A stretch of DNA of 35,573 bases from DSPP01 sp964607165. GTDB lineage: Bacteria > Zixibacteria > MSB-5A5 > DSPP01. Location: positions 1 through 35,573 of the forward strand of contig CAZSIT010000023.1 in the NCBI GenBank assembly GCA_964607165.1. Reading direction: 5' to 3'. Under the pieces are notes generated by a model, which ran no database searches, had not been told where the DNA came from, and saw only the letters and a list, made by a program, of their open reading frames with translations. This document shows, piece after piece, positions 6,908-14,975 of the stretch (position 1 is its first letter; each line of letters begins with the position of its first letter). The translations under genes and the position numbers were made by a program.

Positions 6908-8089
6908 ATGTCAGTCACTCAAGAAATTATTCATCGGTTGCTCGTTGCAAAGGGCCTACTGGGTAAAATCCGGTTCCTTCCGATTGCACGCCCAGACCGT
7001 ATCACGCTTGCCCAACACATTCTTACAGCGCACGATGCATCAGAACTCGCAGCAGCTGCTATCGCTGGGCATCTCGGAAAATCAGGAAAAAATGAAAAAT
7101 TATATTTGATGGACTACCTATGTCTTATTAAAGAAACACACCCTGCCAAAGATGTCGTCGGGCGCGATTTTTTCAGACAATTGAACCAAGTTCGTGTCGC
7201 CATTAAGCATTATGGAAATTTCCCTGACCCTCAACTATGGCAAACCGTTGGTGAACGCACTTGGTACTATGTGTCACAATGGGGCCAAAATTACCTCGGG
7301 CAGTCTCTGGACGACTTAGACGAGTCTGCCTTAATCGTCGATTCGGAGGCGAAGCGACACTACGATGCTGCTGTCAAAGCCTTCCATCGCGAAAACTATA
7401 AAGAAACGCTTGAGCACTTAGCATTTGCGACCAATGCTGTTTTTGAAAGCAATCGTGCTCTACGAAACCTTAAAGTCGGTGTATCTCAAGCCTCTGATGC
7501 AATCAAACTTGCCGCTTTCGGTGTGCATGCTAATGACTATCTGGCTCTTCAAGAATTTTTACCTCAACTTATTTCAGGTAGCAATGACAAATTAGCTGTT
7601 AAATGGGAACAAGACAAATACGGTCACCCCGCGAACTGGACACAGCTCAGAACTGAGTTCTGTCTCAAAACATTTGTTCACGTAGCACTCAGAATTCAGG
7701 ACGCCGATTGGATTCCCGGCGCGATACACTTTTGGGAAATCTATATGCATAAAATTACGGCACTCGTTGATGGAGTGGAAATTTTTCAGATGCGCGGCAA
7801 AGGTGATATCCTGAGTCAACTCGTGGGGGGGCTAACAGAACGAGTCGTCGTTCATACACTAAGAAAAGGTGAATCACTTCGAGGAATTGTGCATCGAATT
7901 GATAATAACAATTCCCCTAATCTTCCCGGTAAAGAGCAAAAGGCCACTTTTAGTATCACCACTATTGATGAGCCACCCCTGTGGGGAGAAGTTGACGCGG
8001 ACAAGGTGCGTGCTACTTGTGTGCCGAAGGAAGACACCATTGTTCAGAAATATTTCCCAGATCTTCAAGAAATCGATTTTGATCGTTAA
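6908..8089 (+). CDS. Uncharacterised protein with HEPN-like N-terminal region
   Basis: 393 residues, no family recognised with certainty. An all-helical N-terminal part (about 30-120) has AQHILTAHDASELAAAAI, then QLNQVRVAIKHYGNFPDP. R96-x4-H101 fits the HEPN active-site signature R-x4-6-H. A second helical part (about 145-200) is followed by a more beta-rich C-terminus with no motif I can name. Composition is AT-richer than the housekeeping genes nearby, consistent with acquisition. No strong ribosome binding site is seen at ATG 6908. The zincin gene starts 2 bases after its stop, so the two are probably translated together. Confidence 0.65.
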   Translation: MSVTQEIIHRLLVAKGLLGKIRFLPIARPDRITLAQHILTAHDASELAAAAIAGHLGKSGKNEKLYLMDYLCLIKETHPAKDVVGRDFFRQLNQVRVAIKHYGNFPDPQLWQTVGERTWYYVSQWGQNYLGQSLDDLDESALIVDSEAKRHYDAAVKAFHRENYKETLEHLAFATNAVFESNRALRNLKVGVSQASDAIKLAAFGVHANDYLALQEFLPQLISGSNDKLAVKWEQDKYGHPANWTQLRTEFCLKTFVHVALRIQDADWIPGAIHFWEIYMHKITALVDGVEIFQMRGKGDILSQLVGGLTERVVVHTLRKGESLRGIVHRIDNNNSPNLPGKEQKATFSITTIDEPPLWGEVDADKVRATCVPKEDTIVQKYFPDLQEIDFDR

Positions 8090-8091
8090 GA

Positions 8092-8454
8092 ATGAACCTC
8101 TCCGAATTCGAACAAATTGCCAAAGAGGCGCTGGAGCAACTGCCGAAGGAGCTGCGGAAAAAAATCGAGAACGTGCAGATTGTGGTTCGGGATGCGCGAA
8201 AACCCAAGCGTGGAGACACGCTGGACGAGCGCGAGCTTTACGGACTATACGCGGGGACACCGCTCCCCGACCGCCGGGACAACGACCCGGCACGGCTGCC
8301 GGACACGGTTATACTTTTCAAGAACAACATCGAAAAGGATTTTGAGGATGACCGTGCGGGAATGATCAAGTGCATCCAGGAGACGGTTCTCCACGAGCTG
8401 GGGCACTACTTTGGGTTCGACGAAGAGGGCCTGGAGAATTTGGGGATTGGATGA
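8092..8454 (+). CDS. Metallopeptidase family protein (zincin, PF06262-like)
   Basis: 120 residues, typical of this minimal zincin family. The C-terminal motif HELGHYFGFDE gives HExxH (H101, E102, H105) with Asp110 as probable third zinc ligand. The preceding TVILFKNNIE and the N-terminal FEQIAKEALEQLPKEL are also family-like. There is no signal peptide, so it is cytosolic. It starts 2 bases after the HEPN-like gene, suggesting translational coupling. Substrate and role are not known. GC content rises relative to the HEPN-like gene, so the pair may have different histories. Confidence 0.85.
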   Translation: MNLSEFEQIAKEALEQLPKELRKKIENVQIVVRDARKPKRGDTLDERELYGLYAGTPLPDRRDNDPARLPDTVILFKNNIEKDFEDDRAGMIKCIQETVLHELGHYFGFDEEGLENLGIG

Positions 8455-8460
8455 CAAGAA

Positions 8461-8655
8461 GGCGGGCACGTGCAACGTGCCCCTACAAAAAACGTTTTGA
8501 ATTGTAGGGGCAGGTTCAGCCGGCCGGAGGCCGGACAAACCTGCCCAGGGGGTAGCGGCAGGGCGGGTTTCGAAAATGGACAAGGTGCCGGATTGGGTCA
8601 GGGTGGGTTTGTCTGACCGAGGCAGGGCCTCGGTCAGCGGAACCCACCCCTACAA
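8461..8655. repeat. Dispersed palindromic repeats
   Basis: At least three units: GGGCACGTGCAACGTGCCCC (about 8465-8484), a GTAGGGGCAGGTT...AACCTGCCC unit around CCGGCCGGAGGCCGG (about 8503-8547), and GGTGGGTTTGTCTGACCGAG...CGGTCAGCGGAACCCACC (about 8602-8649). No gene in this spacer. It separates the HNH/HEPN/zincin group from the membrane-protein group. Confidence 0.7.
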
Positions 8656-8758
8656 AAGCTGGATGGTTAGGTTATATTCGGCTGTATGTGGCTCTGCTCC
8701 AAATTGCAAGCAAAGATTTGTAAACAAGTCCGCAAAACTATATTTTAGAAGGTAACGT

Positions 8759-9358
8759 ATGGAAAAAGAAACCTCCCGTGTGGAGGCCTTTAGCGATGGA
8801 GTGTTTGCCATTGCCATTACCCTTTTGGTGCTGGAAATCAAAGTGCCGCATTTTCCAAACGGTGTGTCCAATCAGGAACTTTGGAAAGCGCTTTTGGCCC
8901 TATGGCCTTCGTTTCTCGCATTTGTCATCAGCTTCGTGGCCATTCTGATTATGTGGGTCAATCACCACGGCCTGTTCAATCTTATCCAGCGGGTGGACAC
9001 CAAATTTATGTATGCGAACGGCTTTCTGCTTTTTTGGGTCACCTTTGTCCCTTTTCCAACGGCGGTTCTGGCGGAGCACTTAAACGGCGAAGGAGCCAAA
9101 AGCGCCGCCGCCTTCTATTGCGGCCTCTATATACCTTTGAGCCTCGCTTTCAACCTTCTCTGGCATACGGCGACAAAGAGGCGGCTGGTGAAAGCCAGCG
9201 TTTCCGACCGGCTGATTGGGAAAATAGCCAAGGCCTACCGGCTGGCCTTCCCTATCTACTTCGCCGCGGCGGCCGTCGCTTTTTTTAGCCCCTTTGTTGG
9301 TCTGGCGGTTTGCCTTGCCTCCTGGGTCGTCTGGGCCGTATTTCGTTACGATTCGTAA
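8759..9358 (+). CDS. TMEM175/DUF1211 family membrane protein (putative K+ channel)
   Basis: 199 residues with about six hydrophobic segments. The family signature RVEAFSDGVFAI followed by TLLVLEI (residues 7-25) lies in the first helix; in bacterial TMEM175 channels this region lines the pore. The next segments include SFLAFVISFVAILIMWVNHH. The length is what is expected of a one-repeat bacterial member that forms tetramers. ATG 8759 is preceded by AGAAGG 7 bases upstream. The inner membrane location and channel role come from the family, not from this sequence. Confidence 0.9.
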   Translation: MEKETSRVEAFSDGVFAIAITLLVLEIKVPHFPNGVSNQELWKALLALWPSFLAFVISFVAILIMWVNHHGLFNLIQRVDTKFMYANGFLLFWVTFVPFPTAVLAEHLNGEGAKSAAAFYCGLYIPLSLAFNLLWHTATKRRLVKASVSDRLIGKIAKAYRLAFPIYFAAAAVAFFSPFVGLAVCLASWVVWAVFRYDS

Positions 9359-9397
9359 ACCCTTGAAGAGGCGGCGCAAATCACTTAAAATAGCTTT

Positions 9398-10093
9398 ATG
9401 AAAACCTTGGGACTTATCGGCGGCACCAGTTGGGTTTCCACGGTTGACTATTACCGGATAATCAATCAAACCATCAACGAAAAGATGGGTGGACTGAATT
9501 CTGCCAAGATATATATGTATTCCCTGAACCTTACAGAACTGAACGCGTTAGGGGAAAAAAACGACTGGAAGGGGATTTCCAGTTTATTCTGCGGCATCGC
9601 CCGCAAACTGGAACAGGTGGGGGCGGAAGGCATAGTCATCTGCGCCAACACGCCGCATAAAGTGGCTGATGATATACGCCAAGCCATCAAAATACCCCTG
9701 ATTCACATTGCCGAAGTCACCGCAAAAGAAATCGCAAAAACGGGAATAAAAAAGGCCGGACTGCTTGGCACAAGATTCACGATGGAAGAGGATTTTTTTA
9801 AAATCTGGCTGACACAAGCTAAAATCGAAACGCTGATTCCCGACGAAAAAAATGACCGGGAATATATCCACCATTCCATTTTTAACGAGCTGGGGAAAGG
9901 GATTTTTACCAAAGAGGCAAAAGAAAAATATCTGGCTATTATCAACCAGTTAATCACCCGAGGGGCGCAAGGAATTATCTTTGGCTGCACCGAAATCCCC
10001 TTTTTGATAAAGCCGCAGGAGTGCCCGGTTCCCGTTTTTGATACGACCCAGATTCACGCCCGCGCGGCAGCGGAGTTTGCGTTAAGCGGTTAA
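9398..10093 (+). CDS. Aspartate/glutamate racemase family protein
   Basis: 231 residues, cofactor-independent racemase fold. The N-terminus MKTLGLIGGTSWVST is diagnostic. The two catalytic cysteines are both present: C82 in IVICANTPHK and C197 in IIFGCTEIPFLI. The Thr-rich context favours the amino-acid racemase group (RacD/YgeA-like), making D-aspartate or D-glutamate; exact specificity cannot be read. It follows the TMEM175 gene by 39 bases and precedes the SnoaL-like gene by 5, so it is probably cotranscribed with the latter. No good ribosome binding site is visible. Confidence 0.88.
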   Translation: MKTLGLIGGTSWVSTVDYYRIINQTINEKMGGLNSAKIYMYSLNLTELNALGEKNDWKGISSLFCGIARKLEQVGAEGIVICANTPHKVADDIRQAIKIPLIHIAEVTAKEIAKTGIKKAGLLGTRFTMEEDFFKIWLTQAKIETLIPDEKNDREYIHHSIFNELGKGIFTKEAKEKYLAIINQLITRGAQGIIFGCTEIPFLIKPQECPVPVFDTTQIHARAAAEFALSG

Positions 10094-10098
10094 GTTAT

Positions 10099-10533
10099 AT
10101 GGAAAAAGAGCCCGCCATAGAGAAACTGAAAGAAATTGCCCATCGCTGGATTGAAGAGGGCTGGAGCAAAGGAAACGTTCTCATTGTCGATGAACTCCAT
10201 GCCCCAAATTTTGTGGACCGCGACCCTTCCGGGCGGGCGCCAACAAACGAAGGGTTCAAAAAGGGAATTCTGGAACTCTATGCCACCTTTCCGGATTTTT
10301 ATGCAGTGGTCGAGGATTTGGTAATCGAACCGGAAACTGGAAAAGTGGCCGTGCGCTGGGCGGCGACCGGAACACACAGAAAAGCATATATGACTATTCC
10401 TCCTACAGGTAAACGCATTATCTTCAAGGGAATTGAGATAATTCGAATCGAAAATGGGCTGATTGTGGAGCGCTGGGGGGAATGGGATGGAATGGATATT
10501 CTTCAGCAACTGGGCACATTCAAAGGAGCATAA
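10099..10533 (+). CDS. SnoaL-like / ester cyclase family protein
   Basis: 144 residues with the NTF2-like alpha+beta barrel pattern of SnoaL polyketide-cyclase relatives: N-terminal helix (AIEKLKEIAHRWIEEGW), VDELHAPNFVDRDP, GFKKGILELYATFPDFYAVVEDLV, VAVRWAATGTHR, and FKGIEIIRIENGLIVERWGEWD. Family members include cyclases, isomerases and many uncharacterised hydrolase-like proteins; no specific substrate can be inferred. The gene is 5 bases after the racemase and 6 before panE, in a compact run. Confidence 0.85.
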   Translation: MEKEPAIEKLKEIAHRWIEEGWSKGNVLIVDELHAPNFVDRDPSGRAPTNEGFKKGILELYATFPDFYAVVEDLVIEPETGKVAVRWAATGTHRKAYMTIPPTGKRIIFKGIEIIRIENGLIVERWGEWDGMDILQQLGTFKGA

Positions 10534-10539
10534 TAGCCC

Positions 10540-11517
10540 ATGCAGGAAGAACGCTGGCCGCAGATTGCCGTGATGGGCGCGGGCGCGGTGGGGTGCTACT
10601 TCGGTGGAATATTGGCGCGTGCTGGCGCGCGGGTGACCTTGATTGGACGTCCGAAGCTGGTTGAAGCCATCAATCAAAACGGTTTGTTTATTGACAGCAT
10701 CCGCTTTCAAGAAAGAATTAATATTTCGGCAACAACAGACATAAACAAGGCTCGCGAGGCCCAAATCGTTCTTTTTTGCGTCAAAACTCCCGATACGGAA
10801 ACCTCCGCAAAAGAATTAAAGCCGCACCTCTCCCCCGGCTCCATAGTCCTTTCCCTTCAAAACGGGGTTGACAACGCGGAGCGGATTCGCAAATCAAGCG
10901 GAATCGAAGCGCTGCCGGCAGTAGTCTATGTGGCAGTGGAGATGGTTGCTCCAGGGCGGGTAAAGCATACTGGACGAGGGGATTTGATTATTGGCGATTT
11001 TGCTAAGAGCCGAAAAGACAAACTGGGCAACCTCGCTTCGCTTTTCGAGCGTGCCGATGTTCCCTGCCGAATTTCGGAGAATATTGAAGCTGACCTTTGG
11101 ACAAAGATGATTATGAATTGCGCTTACAACGCCATCTCCGCACTAGGGCGCGCCCGCTACGGCTGGATGGTGAAAAATCCCGGCATCCGGGATTTAATGC
11201 AAAAGACGGCGGAGGAAGTCACCGCCGTTGCCAAAGCCGCCGGGGTCAAACTGTCGAAGAGCGGGTTGATGGAATCGGTATTTAAGTTGGGCGAAGCGAT
11301 GCAAAACGCCACATCTTCCACTGCGCAGGACTTGGCCCGCGGGAAAAAAACCGAAATCGATTCCTTGAACGGCTATATTGTTCGCAGGGGAAAAGAGCTT
11401 GGTGTTTCTACGCCTGTCAACCAGACGCTGTATGCGTTGGTGAAATTGTTGGCCGAAGATCCCGAGCGACTTGTCCCGAGTGAAGTCGAGGGAAATCAAG
11501 GGAAGGAAACCGAATGA
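10540..11517 (+). CDS. panE: 2-dehydropantoate 2-reductase family protein
   Basis: 325 residues. The Rossmann motif VMGAGAVGCYFGG is at the N-terminus. NGVDN (about 109-113) and the C-terminal-domain helix TKMIMNCAYNAISALGR with the catalytic Lys follow; these fit ketopantoate reductase, which makes pantoate for coenzyme A with NADPH. Paralogues with other 2-keto substrates are common, so the symbol is tentative. AAAGGAG lies about 12 bases before ATG 10540, at the end of the previous gene. The last 20 or so codons (from about 11459) are written in a dispersed repeat, giving an unusual polar tail after the natural end of the domain. Confidence 0.85.
   Translation: MQEERWPQIAVMGAGAVGCYFGGILARAGARVTLIGRPKLVEAINQNGLFIDSIRFQERINISATTDINKAREAQIVLFCVKTPDTETSAKELKPHLSPGSIVLSLQNGVDNAERIRKSSGIEALPAVVYVAVEMVAPGRVKHTGRGDLIIGDFAKSRKDKLGNLASLFERADVPCRISENIEADLWTKMIMNCAYNAISALGRARYGWMVKNPGIRDLMQKTAEEVTAVAKAAGVKLSKSGLMESVFKLGEAMQNATSSTAQDLARGKKTEIDSLNGYIVRRGKELGVSTPVNQTLYALVKLLAEDPERLVPSEVEGNQGKETE
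11459..11506 (+). repeat. Dispersed repeat forming the 3' end of panE
   Basis: CCCGAGCGACTTGTCCCGAG followed by TGAAGTCGAGGGA is the same CCGAGCG/GTCGAGGGA unit found at 2938-3009, 3920-3945 and 12462-12533. Here it is read in frame, adding ERLVPSEVEG and the following residues to PanE. Confidence 0.7.
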
Positions 11518-11630
11518 ACGAAAGAACTCTCTCACTGAAACGGTATGCACCAGCCGGGAAAAGTTTCGATGCAAGGGTTCTGGGGAATATGGATGTTTGG
11601 GAAGTGAGACGCGCTGATAGCGCTGAATGA
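11514..11630 (+). CDS. Possible 38-aa ORF overlapping the panE stop
   Basis: The ATGA at 11514-11517 joins the panE stop to a new ATG, with AAGGA about 6 bases upstream. The frame encodes MNERTLSLKRYAPAGKSFDA and further residues, ending TGA at 11630. There are no recognisable motifs. The good start context argues for translation, but the sequence may only be a remnant or spacer; the reverse strand is also open here. Confidence 0.25.
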   Translation: MNERTLSLKRYAPAGKSFDARVLGNMDVWEVRRADSAE

Positions 11631-11636
11631 ATTTCC

Positions 11637-12065
11637 ATGGCACTTCAAACAAATACAGATTTTGCCAATAATCCTATCATTCTATTTGACGGTGTTTGCA
11701 ACCTGTGCAATGGATTTGTACAGTTTGTGATTAAGCGTGACCGAAAAGGCAGTTTTCATTTCGGCTCCCTTCAATCTCAGGAAGCGCAAAAACTGCTGCA
11801 ACCATTTAATCTTGGCTCGGAAAATGTTAATACCATCGTGCTGGTCGAGGAAAATAAAATTTACATCCGCTCATCAGCCGTTCTGCGGGTTGCCGGAAAA
11901 TTGGCCGGGCTGTGGAAGTTATGCTATGCTTTTATAGTTATCCCTAAAACGATAAGAGACTTCGTTTATAATTTCATCGCCGAACGCCGTTACCAATGGT
12001 TTGGCAAAAGAGAACAATGTTTAGTGCCCACACCAGAGTTAAAACAGCGCTTCATTGACCAATAG
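11637..12065 (+). CDS. DCC-family thiol-disulfide oxidoreductase-like protein (DUF393)
   Basis: 142 residues. The defining motif FDGVCNLCNGFVQF holds the Cys pair C21/C24 in a thioredoxin-like fold. FGSLQSQEAQKLL and IYIRSSAVLRVAGKLAG are the usual next blocks, and the C-terminus RYQWFGKREQCLVPTPE carries the family's W-F-G-x-x-x-x-C element. The function of DCC proteins is not well defined; a redox role is assumed from the fold. There is no signal peptide. It is the last gene of the plus-strand block and is followed at once by a terminator. Confidence 0.9.
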   Translation: MALQTNTDFANNPIILFDGVCNLCNGFVQFVIKRDRKGSFHFGSLQSQEAQKLLQPFNLGSENVNTIVLVEENKIYIRSSAVLRVAGKLAGLWKLCYAFIVIPKTIRDFVYNFIAERRYQWFGKREQCLVPTPELKQRFIDQ

Positions 12066-12083
12066 CACAGCCGTGCTTTTTTT
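12064..12083 (+). terminator. Rho-independent terminator after the DCC gene
   Basis: AGCAC (12064-12068), loop AGCC, GTGCT (12073-12077), then a seven-T run (12077-12083). It overlaps the DCC stop codon and closes the plus-strand block before the convergent ZapB-like gene. Confidence 0.75.
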
Positions 12084-12164
12084 AATGGACGAGACTATTT
12101 TATGTGTTTATAAAGACCGGAAGCTTCTTCAAAAATCCTCCGCTGCAAACTCACGCAATATTTT

Positions 12165-12452
12165 TTAAGCGCCCAGTTCCGTTTCCAGTTTGTTCAGCCG
12201 ATTCAAAACCCCTTCCAGTCTCGACTTGAATTTTTCGGTTTTGTCTTTAGATTGTTTAAGGACGTGAGCTTTTTCCTCCTCAAAGCGGTGAGAGACGGAT
12301 TTCAAAGCGGCGCTCTCTTTTTCCTTTTCCGACAATCGCGCTTCCAGTTCGTTTTTGGCACGTTCCAACCCTTTCAGGTCTTCTTTGGCTTTTTCCAAAG
12401 CCTCGAAGGTCTTGGTGACTTTTTCTTCCAAACGTTTTAGCGCATCGCTCAT
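12165..12452 (-). CDS. ZapB-like coiled-coil protein
   Basis: 95 residues, almost entirely one heptad-patterned coiled coil (LKRLEEKVTKTFEALEKAKE onward), rich in Lys/Glu, ending LNRLNKLETELGA. Such short coiled coils between pheT and zapA are commonly annotated as cell division protein ZapB-like. Coiled coils are poor evidence on their own, so the call rests on size, pattern and position downstream of pheT. ATG 12452 has GAGG five bases upstream. In this genome the expected neighbour zapA is displaced 6 kb away by an opposite-strand block. Confidence 0.65.
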   Translation of the reverse strand: MSDALKRLEEKVTKTFEALEKAKEDLKGLERAKNELEARLSEKEKESAALKSVSHRFEEEKAHVLKQSKDKTEKFKSRLEGVLNRLNKLETELGA

Positions 12453-12461
12453 TTTTTCCTC

Positions 12462-12533
12462 TCCCTCGACTTCCCTCGACTTCGCTCGTTCACGCTGCGC
12501 TCAACGCAAGCGGGACAAGTCGCTCGGGACAAG
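12462..12533 (-). repeat. 72-bp repeat, exact inverted copy of 2938-3009
   Basis: Identical over 72 bases to the reverse complement of 2938-3009. It lies just upstream of the ZapB-like ribosome binding site, in the pheT-zapB spacer. The rest of the spacer has an imperfect GATGGAT/ATCCATC pair (about 12556-12592) and no gene. Confidence 0.85.
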
Positions 12534-12593
12534 CCCTTTAGCGTGACATCCTGTGATGGATTTAGGTTTTCATCCAAAACGTTGATATCCATC

Positions 12594-14969
12594 TTACTTT
12601 TTTCTCCAGACCAAACCGAAGCGGGAAACCAAGCGGCTGACTAACTTTTCGTGGATGGCATCCACTTCGGCATCGGTTAACGTTTTTTCCGCCGAACGGT
12701 AGAGAAAAGAAAGCGCCAAACTCTTTTTCCCTTCCCCCGCTTGCGGTCCGGTATATAAGTCAAAAAGCTCTGTTTTTTCAAGCAACGCTTCGGAGCTCTT
12801 TCCTATTTCATCAAAAATAGTACCCACCAGCAATTCACCCGGTGCAATCAAAGCGGCATCCCGCTGGATGGCCGGAAAGCGGGAAAACGGTTTGAACGCT
12901 CTTTCTGCCCCGGCTGACTTCAAAAGCAGTTCCCAGTCAATTTCGGCCAAAAAACAGGGCTTTTTGAGGTGATACTCTTTGACCCAATCGTAGCTCAATT
13001 CCCCTGCTATGCCGAAGGTCTCGTTGCCGACTTTCAGCGCAAATTCCCGTTCGAAAAAGGCAGGGAGCGTATCTTTTGGCTCAAATCTTGGCGCCTGACT
13101 AAGGAAGGCGGCAAACAGTTTTTCCAAAACGCCCGCAAAATCGTAAAAATCGGCCTCTCTCCCTTTCTCCCTCCAATGCGGAACGGCATCGGCGGACAAA
13201 ACCAATCCCAGCCGCCAGTTTTCAAGAGGTGGATTGTCTGGTCGGAAAATTTTGGAAAGTTCAAACATTCGTACGGCAGAGTTCCCGGCACTATGGTTGC
13301 GGCCGACGGTTTCGACAAGCGAAACCAGTAACGTCGGGCGCAAAACCGATTGCTCCTCGGAAAGTGGATTGGCCAGGGGGATAAGGTTCTCGCCAAAACC
13401 GGCTCTGGAAAAAATTTTTAGATTTCCCAACGCACTGTTCACTGCTTCTGAAAAGCCGGCACCAACCAAAAGCTCGCGCAGCCGATCGGTGACGACTTCG
13501 AAAGATGAAAGTTTGGGAACCAAAGGCCCACCGCCGCGCTGGACGGAGGGAATTTTATCGTAGCCATACAGCCGGGCGACCTCTTCGATTAGGTCGGCCT
13601 CTTCCTTGATGTCCACTCGAAAAGTTGGAACACTTATTTGTAATTCTTTTCCGGTGGCAACGTTCATTTCCAGCCGGGCGAGGTAATCCACCACTTCGGG
13701 CGTCGTGATTTCGGCACCCAAAACTTGTGAAACACGCATCGGCCGCAGATTGATTTTAACCGGCCCTTTAGGCTTGGGATAGGCATCCACTATTCCCGCC
13801 AGCACTTCCCCATCTGCCAGCTCGGCTAAAAGCTGGGCGCATCGGTCTAAGACTAAAGGCAGTGCGTTTACGTCTGTACCCTTTTCGAAGCGCAGAGCCG
13901 ATTCGGTCAAAAGCTCCAGCCTCTTGCGGGTGCGGCGGATGGCTTGGGGCTCAAAATAAGCGGCTTCGAGCAGAACTTCCTGGGTGTTGTCAAAAATTTC
14001 GCTCTCCAGGCCGCCCATAACTCCGGCCAGAGCGCTGCCAACTTTTCCGTTGGTGATGAGCAAGTCTTCAGAGGTCAGGATTCTCTCCACTCCATCCAGA
14101 GTGACAAACTTTTCCTTATCCTTGGCTCGGCGGACAACTACTTTTTTGGAGCCGAAGCGTTGGAAATCGAAAGCGTGCAGGGGATGGCCAAACTCAAGCA
14201 TCACCAGATTGGTACTATCCACTACGTTGTTGATGGGCCGCATTCCCGCGATGAACAATTTCTTTTTCAGCCAGAAAGGGGAGGGACCGATTTTGACCTT
14301 GCGCACCAGACGAGCGGCATAGCGCGGGCAGCGCTCCGGTTCAACGGTTTCAACCGAAACGAAGCTTTCCGTTTTCTCGTCTGCCTCCTTGAAGTTAATT
14401 TTGGGACGTTTGAGCCTGCCCCCCACTATGGCAGCAATTTCACGGGCGATGCCGGCTACCGACAAACAATCCGGGCGGTTGGGGGTTAACTCTACGGCGA
14501 TTTTCCAATCGTCCAAATCCAGCTCATCAATGAGTTTTTTTCCTACTTCAACGCCGGAGTCCAAAACCATAATGCCCTCTTTATCGATGCCCAACCCTAA
14601 CTCGAATTCCGAGCAAATCATTCCCGCCGACTCGACGCCGCGAATGTTGGCCAAGCCGATCTGCACCCCAGTGGGAAGCTTGGAGCCGACCGGAGCGTAA
14701 GCGATTTTCTGCCCGCTTTTAACGTTGGGACCGCCGCAGACCACCCGCTTTTTTTCCTTTCCAATCGACACGGTGCAAACGGTAAGGCGGTCCGCCTCGG
14801 GATGTTTCTCGACCAACTCCACCTTGCCGACCAAAAGACCGTCCAGGTTGGGGAAAAGCGGCTCAACGGTCTCCACCGCCAGCCCGACGGAAGTCAGCTT
14901 TTCCGCCAGTTCATGGGGTGAAAAGGAAAAATCGACCCACTCCAAAAGCCATTTATAGGACGTTTGCAT
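12594..14969 (-). CDS. pheT: Phenylalanine--tRNA ligase beta subunit
   Basis: 791 residues, full length. Domain order is normal: N-terminal MQTSYKWLLEWVDF, tRNA-binding OB domain (about 40-150, LLVGKVELVEKHPEADRLTV), B3/B4 editing region (LTPNRPDCLSVAGIARE; FGHPLHAFDF), B5 domain (about 400-480) and C-terminal anticodon-binding FDX-ACB domain (RFPAIQRDAALI to the end). It forms the alpha2-beta2 enzyme with PheS, charging tRNA-Phe. It starts 6 bases after the pheS stop, so it is cotranscribed and probably translationally coupled. ATG 14969 matches the family start. Confidence 0.97.
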   Translation of the reverse strand: MQTSYKWLLEWVDFSFSPHELAEKLTSVGLAVETVEPLFPNLDGLLVGKVELVEKHPEADRLTVCTVSIGKEKKRVVCGGPNVKSGQKIAYAPVGSKLPTGVQIGLANIRGVESAGMICSEFELGLGIDKEGIMVLDSGVEVGKKLIDELDLDDWKIAVELTPNRPDCLSVAGIAREIAAIVGGRLKRPKINFKEADEKTESFVSVETVEPERCPRYAARLVRKVKIGPSPFWLKKKLFIAGMRPINNVVDSTNLVMLEFGHPLHAFDFQRFGSKKVVVRRAKDKEKFVTLDGVERILTSEDLLITNGKVGSALAGVMGGLESEIFDNTQEVLLEAAYFEPQAIRRTRKRLELLTESALRFEKGTDVNALPLVLDRCAQLLAELADGEVLAGIVDAYPKPKGPVKINLRPMRVSQVLGAEITTPEVVDYLARLEMNVATGKELQISVPTFRVDIKEEADLIEEVARLYGYDKIPSVQRGGGPLVPKLSSFEVVTDRLRELLVGAGFSEAVNSALGNLKIFSRAGFGENLIPLANPLSEEQSVLRPTLLVSLVETVGRNHSAGNSAVRMFELSKIFRPDNPPLENWRLGLVLSADAVPHWREKGREADFYDFAGVLEKLFAAFLSQAPRFEPKDTLPAFFEREFALKVGNETFGIAGELSYDWVKEYHLKKPCFLAEIDWELLLKSAGAERAFKPFSRFPAIQRDAALIAPGELLVGTIFDEIGKSSEALLEKTELFDLYTGPQAGEGKKSLALSFLYRSAEKTLTDAEVDAIHEKLVSRLVSRFGLVWRKK

Positions 14970-14975
14970 TGGAAT

